Source of the DNA: an uncultured Pseudomonadota bacterium
GTDB lineage: Bacteria > Pseudomonadota > Alphaproteobacteria > Rs-D84
Length of the DNA stretch: 9,469 nt
Assembly (NCBI GenBank): GCA_947165335.1
Contig: CAMVAB010000031.1
Location: forward strand, 1 to 9,469
Direction of reading: 5' to 3'
Part shown: piece after piece, positions 6,034 to 9,469 of the stretch
How the letters are laid out: each line of letters starts with the position of its first letter
Numbering within the stretch: position 1 is the first letter of the stretch
The notes under the pieces: model-generated
The model's database searches: none
What the model was told of the DNA's origin: nothing
Seen by the model: the letters and a program-made list of their open reading frames with translations, nothing else
Translations under genes and position numbers: made by a program

Positions 6034-6662
6034 TGAAATTAAATTACGAATTTAAAAATAATGAATTGTTAAAACTTGCCATGACACAAAGTGGTATAGA
6101 TTCAAAACATAACAATGAACGCCTTGAATTCATTGGCGACAGGGTCTTGGGTTTATCTATAGCGGCATTGTTATACGAAATGTATCCTGATGAAGCCGAA
6201 GGGAACCTTGCTCGCCGTCATGCTTTTCTTGTTTCCACAGAAACATTGGCAATTGTCGCAAAGAAAATAGAAATTGAACACGATTTACACCATGGACATA
6301 TGACGGGTGGTAAAATTGATCATATTTTAGCAAACGCAATGGAAGCTATTTTGGGTGCAATATTTCTTGATTCTGGATTTGAAACCGCACGCAAAATAAT
6401 AGTAGATTTATGGCATGATATGGCCGCAGCAGAAATAATCGCACCAAAAGATGCAAAAACCGCTTTGCAAGAAATGGTTCAAAAAACTGGAAACGGTGCT
6501 TTGCCTGTTTATGAATACAATGAACCAACAGGTGCATCACATAACCCTGAATTCACAGTAACAGTATCAGCATTGGGCAAATCTGCTGTTGGTGTTGGGG
6601 CTTCTAAAAAATTAGCAAGTTTAGACGGTGCAGAAAAATTACTAAAAATTCTTGCAATTTAA
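6033..6662 (+). CDS. rnc: Ribonuclease III
   Basis: RNase III cuts double-stranded RNA and processes the rRNA precursor and regulatory RNAs. The 209-residue product has the endonuclease signature NERLEFIGD (Glu29, Glu32, Asp36), the acidic EGNLAR site (Glu56) and the second metal site ILANAMEAILGAIFLDSG (about 98-115), then a double-stranded RNA-binding domain (about 136-207; TALQEMVQ, then HNPEFTVTV and ASKKLASLDGAEKLL). It is somewhat shorter than the E. coli protein, with a trimmed N-terminus. Asn101 stands where E. coli has Asp114, while Glu104 (E. coli Glu117, the more critical residue) is kept; Rickettsia RNase III, as I recall it, also has Asn there. Arg37 replaces the small residue after GD. 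Translation is coupled to lepB by the one-base overlap. The usual third gene, era, is absent; secG follows instead. Confidence 0.95.
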   Translation: MKLNYEFKNNELLKLAMTQSGIDSKHNNERLEFIGDRVLGLSIAALLYEMYPDEAEGNLARRHAFLVSTETLAIVAKKIEIEHDLHHGHMTGGKIDHILANAMEAILGAIFLDSGFETARKIIVDLWHDMAAAEIIAPKDAKTALQEMVQKTGNGALPVYEYNEPTGASHNPEFTVTVSALGKSAVGVGASKKLASLDGAEKLLKILAI

Positions 6663-6680
6663 GCAAAGGGTTACTACAAT
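6652..6680 (+). promoter_or_regulatory. Promoter of secG, inside the rnc 3' end
   Basis: TTGCAA (6652-6657, four of six) with a 17-base spacer and TACAAT (6675-6680, five of six) predicts a start near 6687 and a leader of about 24 bases that carries the AAGGA ribosome site of secG. The -35 overlaps the last codons of rnc. No terminator separates rnc from secG, so read-through from lepB-rnc is also possible. Confidence 0.55.
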
Positions 6681-6710
6681 CGCAACATAACAAAAATTAA
6701 GGAAAAAAAC

Positions 6711-7061
6711 ATGTTCTCTATTCTTCTTGTATTACTAATTATCGTAGCAGTTTTAATGACTGGCTTAATTCTTTTACAAAAATCAGAAGGTTCTGGAATG
6801 TCTGGATCTGCTGCTGCATCTATGTTTGGTGGCGTATTAACAGGTTCTGCTGCTGGAAACTTTTTGACCAAAGCAACCGCAATTTTGGCAACAATATTCT
6901 TCATTTTGTGCGCGGCTCTTTCGTTGGTTGTTGCAAAAACAGATGTTGCAGGGACCCGTCAAACAGGTTTGCGTGAAGAATTAACCACAACTCAGCCAGA
7001 TGTTGCACAAGCGATAGAAGCAAATGTTGATGGGGCTTCTGAACCGGTTAAAACAAAATAA
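6711..7061 (+). CDS. secG: SecG, preprotein translocase subunit
   Basis: SecG is the small auxiliary subunit of the SecYEG channel and helps SecA-driven export. The 116-residue product has two membrane helices (about 2-21 and 54-75) with the family's conserved cytoplasmic loop: LILLQKSEGSGMSGSAAASMFGG, then SAAGNFLTKATAILATIFFILCAALSLVV, matching the usual LLQ-K..G.G..FGG and NFLTRTTAILA pattern. The C-terminal 40 residues are hydrophilic and variable, as in other SecG proteins. AAGGA lies about eight bases before the ATG. It has its own promoter in the end of rnc and a strong terminator right after its stop. In many alphaproteobacteria secG lies near tpiA or pyrG; here it lies after rnc. Confidence 0.93.
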   Translation: MFSILLVLLIIVAVLMTGLILLQKSEGSGMSGSAAASMFGGVLTGSAAGNFLTKATAILATIFFILCAALSLVVAKTDVAGTRQTGLREELTTTQPDVAQAIEANVDGASEPVKTK

Positions 7062-7074
7062 TAAAACAATTAAA

Positions 7075-7103
7075 AAACACCGCCAAATTGGCGGTGTTTC
7101 TAT
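7075..7103. terminator. Bidirectional terminator between secG and the 74-residue gene
   Basis: A perfect 10-base inverted repeat, AAACACCGCC (7075-7084) with GGCGGTGTTT (7090-7099), encloses AAATT. An A-run on the left and a T-rich right side let it act for secG on the plus strand and for the convergent small membrane protein gene (stop at 7109) on the minus strand. Confidence 0.88.
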
Positions 7104-7108
7104 TTCGT

Positions 7109-7333
7109 TTATTTTTTCTTTTTAGATGATTTTTTAGCAGCCGGGGCTTTTTTATATTCACCGTATAACAATGTAGCAGCAATATACGCAATCAATGCAG
7201 ACAATGCTGTTAAAATGCCACCGATGATATCGCCTTCGGCAAAATATAAGAAAAATATGAAAGCCACAACAAACACAACTGTGTATGCCATGTTTTTAAC
7301 TAAAACTTCACCTAATTTTTTCAAGAAATTCAT
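7109..7333 (-). CDS. Small two-helix membrane protein with Lys-rich tail, unknown function
   Basis: I do not recognise this 74-residue protein. It has a short amphipathic start (MNFLKKLGEVLVKN), two membrane helices (about 15-32 and 36-57) joined by a tight acidic turn (AEGD), and a C-terminal tail of alternating Lys, Ala and Ser ending in KKSSKKKK. By the positive-inside rule both ends should face the cytoplasm, where the tail could touch nucleic acid or acidic lipids. That it is a real gene is supported by a strong ribosome site (AAGGAG, seven bases before the ATG), an extended -10 promoter and terminators on both sides, making a monocistronic unit. It could be a small phage-shock or holin-like membrane protein, but no family motif supports either. 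Confidence 0.75.
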   Translation of the reverse strand: MNFLKKLGEVLVKNMAYTVVFVVAFIFFLYFAEGDIIGGILTALSALIAYIAATLLYGEYKKAPAAKKSSKKKK

Positions 7334-7362
7334 TGTTAACTCCTTTTTGAACCTTCTCTTTC

Positions 7363-7371
7363 ATTATAACA
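7363..7371 (-). promoter_or_regulatory. Extended -10 promoter of the 74-residue membrane protein
   Basis: The minus strand reads TG-T-TATAAT (7371-7363), the same nine bases as the tspO promoter. Predicted start is near 7356, about 23 bases before the ATG, with AAGGAG in the leader. The -35 region is poor and lies in the terminator of the gene upstream. Confidence 0.55.
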
Positions 7372-7381
7372 CAAAAAAATA

Positions 7382-7411
7382 AAAAATGCCATGTTAAAAC
7401 ATGACATTTTT
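7382..7411 (-). terminator. Intrinsic terminator of the 255-residue membrane protein gene
   Basis: AAAAATG (7382-7388) pairs with CATTTTT (7405-7411) and CATGT (7390-7394) with ACATG (7399-7403), with a single C-A mismatch between the two parts. On the minus strand the hairpin is followed by a long T-rich run (to about 7372). It lies about 25 bases past the stop at 7436. Confidence 0.75.
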
Positions 7412-7435
7412 CAAGGGAGTACAAATGATTAAAAT

Positions 7436-8203
7436 TTACAAGATTATATTACCGTCAATACGTGTATTATCTGGGATTGCCCCAAACGAAGACCCACGAT
7501 TAACATAAATATTACCTTTGACTGTGAATGCGCCACAGAAATTCAATCTGGCAACATTACGAATAAATAAATTACCATTTATTGTCGCGCCGCATGGTAA
7601 AGTATATTTATTCATATTTTGTATAAATAAATTACCGTTAATATAAACACCGTTCTGTAATACTGGTGTTGGTTTAATATCTATAATTACATCACCAGAC
7701 AAATTTTGTGGCTTCAATTCACTAGCAGGCACAGACAATTCACGAATAACCTGTGGTTTTTTCAAACCGATTGTTTGGATTTTTGGTTTAATACCAGTAT
7801 TTAAATCTACTTTTACTGGTAAATTTGTATTGAATTTGCGTTGAACGACTTTACGTTTATCTGCTTTTTTAGAGACAGCGACAATGTTCGCTTTGTTAGC
7901 AGTTGTTTTTGGACATCTGTTGCAATATACAAAATCTGCAATCAAAGAAGAAAACAACACTATGATAGCAACTAACAATGTTAAATTTATCATACCGATA
8001 ATATCGATACTTTTTAACCAATTCCATATTGCGCTGCAAATACGGCACAATAAACGCCATACGAATTTACAAGCAGCCACAACCCACGAACATACTTTTT
8101 TACATACGTTCCAAAGGAATAAAATTATCTTTTTAACCCATTGTTTTTTATTTTGTTTACGCGTATTGCGTGTTGCTTTTTTCATTTTTTGTGTTTTATT
8201 CAT
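7436..8203 (-). CDS. Membrane protein with Trp/Cys amphipathic segment and 20-residue repeat domain, unknown
   Basis: No family recognised. The 255 residues divide into four parts. A very basic N-terminus (1-25) comes first. Next is an aromatic and Cys-rich stretch (about 26-65) with two related units, FLWNVCKKVCSW and FVWRLLCRICSAIW, spaced 18 residues apart and likely an amphipathic or membrane-lying helix. A membrane helix follows (about 70-92), with CNRC just after it. After a Lys-rich linker (about 100-165), the C-terminal part (about 183-255) has four short repeats centred on INGNLFI, INGNLFI, VKGNIYV and IDGNIIL at 20-21-residue spacing, the hallmark of a small parallel beta-solenoid, perhaps bactofilin-like. 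AAAGGA precedes the ATG by seven bases; promoter and terminator make it monocistronic. The repeat domain probably lies outside the cytoplasm (inferred). It may be an envelope scaffold or surface anchor, but this is a guess. Confidence 0.85.
   Translation of the reverse strand: MNKTQKMKKATRNTRKQNKKQWVKKIILFLWNVCKKVCSWVVAACKFVWRLLCRICSAIWNWLKSIDIIGMINLTLLVAIIVLFSSLIADFVYCNRCPKTTANKANIVAVSKKADKRKVVQRKFNTNLPVKVDLNTGIKPKIQTIGLKKPQVIRELSVPASELKPQNLSGDVIIDIKPTPVLQNGVYINGNLFIQNMNKYTLPCGATINGNLFIRNVARLNFCGAFTVKGNIYVNRGSSFGAIPDNTRIDGNIIL
7448..7636 (-). repeat. DNA repeat at 60-63-base spacing inside the 255-residue gene
   Basis: ATTACC on the plus strand recurs at 7448, 7511, 7571 and 7631, that is at 63, 60 and 60 bases; at 7563 and 7623 the match extends to 14 bases (ATAAATAAATTACC). 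Each copy encodes the GN core of the protein repeat. The near-identical DNA of two copies suggests recent duplication or selection on these codons. Confidence 0.7.
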
Positions 8204-8229
8204 ATTAAATCCTTTGTTGATTTACTATA

Positions 8230-8257
8230 AATATAGACAATATTTTTTATTTGTCAA
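8230..8257 (-). promoter_or_regulatory. Promoter of the 255-residue membrane protein gene
   Basis: On the minus strand a perfect TTGACA (8257-8252), a 16-base AT-rich spacer and TATATT (8235-8230, five of six) predict a start near 8223 and a 20-base leader with AAAGGA. This is among the strongest promoter matches in the window. Confidence 0.65.
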
Positions 8258-8264
8258 CTGTTTT

Positions 8265-8334
8265 TTATAAAAAATATTCTGTACACGCCTTCCTGCGAAA
8301 TATTATTCATATATCGTTTCGTGTACAGAATATT
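8265..8334 (-). terminator. Long-stem terminator overlapping the end of the Cys-rich gene
   Basis: A perfect 15-base inverted repeat, AATATTCTGTACACG (8273-8287) and its complement (8320-8334), encloses 32 bases. The upstream arm on the minus strand lies in the last coding codons (EYSVH) of the Cys-rich gene, and the loop holds the TAA stop. A T-run follows the second arm on the minus strand (8274-8269), as in an intrinsic terminator. The loop can fold further, with AAA and ATAT pairing to ATAT and TTT. Confidence 0.65.
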
Positions 8335-9244
8335 CAACACCATCTATCTTGATACGTAATGTTTCTGTTGATTCTGGGTTGATAGTTTTAACGCCTTCGG
8401 TGATTGGGGTTGCATCCGCATAATAATTCACGCCGTCAACTTTGACTATCAACGAATGCTCTGTGCGTTTATCTTTATGTAAATGCAAGATATCATCACC
8501 AACATGTAATACGCGTCCACAATCATTTTCAGAACGTGCCCCACGCGGTGCCTTTAATCCGGTTGCGCACGCATTTGCACCCTGATCTGTTGCATTTAAC
8601 ACTTCATACGAACCACCAGGGCAATACGCATCGCCTGGGCATACCGCGCATGTCTTGGAATTCTTTGGAAGATAAGTACCAGTCGCACATTCAACTGTTG
8701 AAGAAACGCACTGTAATACACCATCAACTGTTTCTTGGCGATATCCGGCATCACAATTCAAACTAAGGATCACACATGCTTGTGAATTTTCAACTATACA
8801 ATCTTCTGTTCCATAATATATTTTACAAACTGTCTGAGAATTTGCATAAACAGCGCTACCATGACCATATGTATATGGATTTTGTTCTGAACACATAACC
8901 GTAGCCATTTGATAACATCCGGCTTCAGAAGCAGTCCCTTTATCCGAAGTCCACCCGATCGGACAAGATTTTGCCCCATGGTTTTCATAATCATAGACCA
9001 CGTCTTCAATACCCTCACAATATGAACCATATGGACAAATAGTACATTCACCAACCTGAGATTTCAAATAATACCCGGGATCACAATTATAAGTTCTCAC
9101 ATTCCAAGTGGCCTTTAAAGTAACGCCCCCTTCGGCAACACCAAGTGTAGACATATCACATTTCGATTCGGACGTAACGCCGGCAAATACGGGCATGACA
9201 AACACCGTCGCCAACATTACTGCCAAAAGCATACGTTTACACAT
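8303..9244 (-). CDS. Secreted Cys-rich protein with two identically spaced six-Cys modules
   Basis: No named family. The 313-residue product starts with a classical signal peptide (MCKRMLLAVMLATVFVMPVFA, cleavage likely after Ala21), so it leaves the cytoplasm by Sec and signal peptidase I. Two modules share exactly the same Cys spacing, C-x12-C-x2-C-x5-C-x17-C-x15-C: residues 54-110 (CDPGYYLKS, then CTICPYGSYCEG) and 186-242 (CATGTYLPK, then CAVCPGDAYCPGG). A middle part has six more Cys (118-179), and Cys29 is extra. The C-terminal region (about 243-313) has no Cys and contains VKVDGVNYYAD and IKIDGVEYSVH, a likely beta-rich repeat pair. The modules recall the GCC2_GCC3/EGF-like folds of surface proteins; I believe similar proteins form families in gut alphaproteobacteria (memory, not checked). 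AAAGG lies 11 bases before the ATG, which is a little long. ATG codons at residues 5 and 10 are alternative starts but would shorten the signal peptide. Confidence 0.85.
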   Translation of the reverse strand: MCKRMLLAVMLATVFVMPVFAGVTSESKCDMSTLGVAEGGVTLKATWNVRTYNCDPGYYLKSQVGECTICPYGSYCEGIEDVVYDYENHGAKSCPIGWTSDKGTASEAGCYQMATVMCSEQNPYTYGHGSAVYANSQTVCKIYYGTEDCIVENSQACVILSLNCDAGYRQETVDGVLQCVSSTVECATGTYLPKNSKTCAVCPGDAYCPGGSYEVLNATDQGANACATGLKAPRGARSENDCGRVLHVGDDILHLHKDKRTEHSLIVKVDGVNYYADATPITEGVKTINPESTETLRIKIDGVEYSVHETIYE

Positions 9245-9300
9245 AGGTTTTTCTACCTTTTTTCCTTTCTTTATTCAAAAGCCAACAGGCCGGTTTTCTG

Positions 9301-9324
9301 CGGGTTATACGCCAAAATAACCCG
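9301..9324 (-). promoter_or_regulatory. Hairpin in the 5' leader of the Cys-rich gene
   Basis: An 8-base perfect inverted repeat, CGGGTTAT (9301-9308) and ATAACCCG (9317-9324), with an 8-base loop lies in the predicted leader of about 108 bases, roughly 57 bases before the ATG. A second weak pairing (GCC with GGC, flanked by A and T runs) lies between it and the start codon. No T-run follows directly, so it is not an attenuator; it could be an RNA stability element or an operator for a regulator. Confidence 0.45.
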
Positions 9325-9359
9325 TACAATATCGGTTTGTAGACTTTCTCATACTATTT

Positions 9360-9389
9360 ATCTTAGAAAAAAAGCAAGTATTAAGTCAA
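9360..9389 (-). promoter_or_regulatory. Promoter of the Cys-rich secreted protein gene
   Basis: On the minus strand TTGACT (9389-9384, five of six), an 18-base spacer with a T-run and TAAGAT (9365-9360, four of six) predict a start near 9353. This leaves a long leader of about 108 bases, unlike the 0-25-base leaders of the other genes here. Confidence 0.5.
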
Positions 9390-9421
9390 ACCTTTTAATG
9401 TCTATACAAACAACAAAAATA

Positions 9422-9442
9422 AAACCACCAAAATGGTGGTTT
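9422..9442 (-). terminator. Intrinsic terminator of the tRNA gene
   Basis: AAACCACCA (9422-9430) and TGGTGGTTT (9434-9442) form a 9-base stem around AAA. On the minus strand a T-rich tail follows (9421 down to about 9414). It lies seven bases past the CCA end of the tRNA and separates it from the Cys-rich gene. Confidence 0.75.
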
Positions 9443-9449
9443 AATTTTC

Positions 9450-9469
9450 TGGCGCGCCCAGCAGGACTC
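9450..9469 (-). tRNA. tRNA 3' end, probably tRNA-Arg (cut by window edge)
   Basis: Read on the minus strand, the last 20 bases are the end of a tRNA: GAGT closing the T-loop, CCTGC for the T-stem 3' side, TGGGCGC for the acceptor 3' side, discriminator G and an encoded CCA. The acceptor's other side would be GCGCCCA, close to the GCGCCC start and G discriminator of bacterial tRNA-Arg (E. coli argU, anticodon TCT, ends in nearly the same bases). The anticodon is outside the window, so the Arg call is by resemblance only; that it is a tRNA is much surer. Confidence 0.8.

Noticed and set aside
7448..7636. Regular 60-base spacing as a possible CRISPR-like or satellite array
   Set aside because: The unit is a whole number of codons and encodes a protein repeat in frame; the spacers are coding and not independent, and the repeats are short and degenerate.
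7884..8270. A plus-strand open frame of 128 codons opposite the 255-residue gene
   Set aside because: It lies antisense to a gene with its own promoter, ribosome site and terminator; its composition (many His, Phe, Leu) is typical of a shadow frame and it has no ribosome site.
8303..9244. The Cys-rich protein as a gene gained from a eukaryote
   Set aside because: The GCC/EGF-like look is shared by bacterial secreted proteins; base composition matches neighbours, and it has a bacterial signal peptide, promoter and terminator. Nothing in the sequence calls for transfer.
9450..9469. The tRNA 3' end as an integration site (att) for a mobile element
   Set aside because: tRNA 3' ends are common att sites, but I saw no second copy of this sequence and no integrase or phage gene in the window.

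Overview
The window looks like a piece of chromosome from an AT-rich alphaproteobacterium. The evidence is the alphaproteobacterial style of UvrA (the first Cys site reads YSPVTGLPI), the lepB-rnc gene pair, an RNase III that resembles the Rickettsia enzyme as I remember it, and a Cys-rich secreted protein of a style I associate with host- or gut-associated alphaproteobacterial lineages. The taxonomic placement is inference. TGA is used as a stop (dusB), so the standard bacterial code applies.

Layout. 1-2551, all minus strand: the 5' part of uvrA (cut by the left edge), rodZ and dusB. 2571-2903, plus: an FtsB/DivIC-like divisome protein, divergent from dusB over a shared promoter core. 2900-3379, minus: a TspO/MBR family membrane protein whose stop codon overlaps that of ftsB. 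3380-3555: the tspO promoter, then a compact plus-strand unit made of an extended -10 promoter, a hairpin and a strong terminator, which is a candidate small RNA. 3556-5079, minus: a YifB/ComM AAA+ protein. 5149-7061, plus: lepB, rnc and secG, with a separate promoter for secG inside the end of rnc. 7109-9244, all minus and separated by terminators: a 74-residue membrane protein, a 255-residue membrane protein with a 20-residue repeat domain, and a 313-residue secreted Cys-rich protein with two identically spaced six-cysteine modules. The right edge cuts the 3' end of a tRNA gene, probably tRNA-Arg, with its own terminator.

How it fits together. Most genes are housekeeping: DNA repair (UvrA), cell shape and division (RodZ, FtsB), tRNA and RNA processing (DusB, RNase III), and protein export (SecG, signal peptidase I). 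The export genes are the kind of machinery the Cys-rich protein, with its clear signal peptide, would need. The right third (7109-9244) is the lineage-specific part and holds the least understood proteins.

Promoters are unusually readable here. Several use an extended -10 (TGnTATAAT), and at dusB, ftsB and comM the predicted transcription start falls at or next to the ATG with no Shine-Dalgarno, which suggests leaderless mRNAs. No intergenic stretch exceeds 300 bases. No CRISPR array, insertion sequence, phage gene or obvious defence system is visible.
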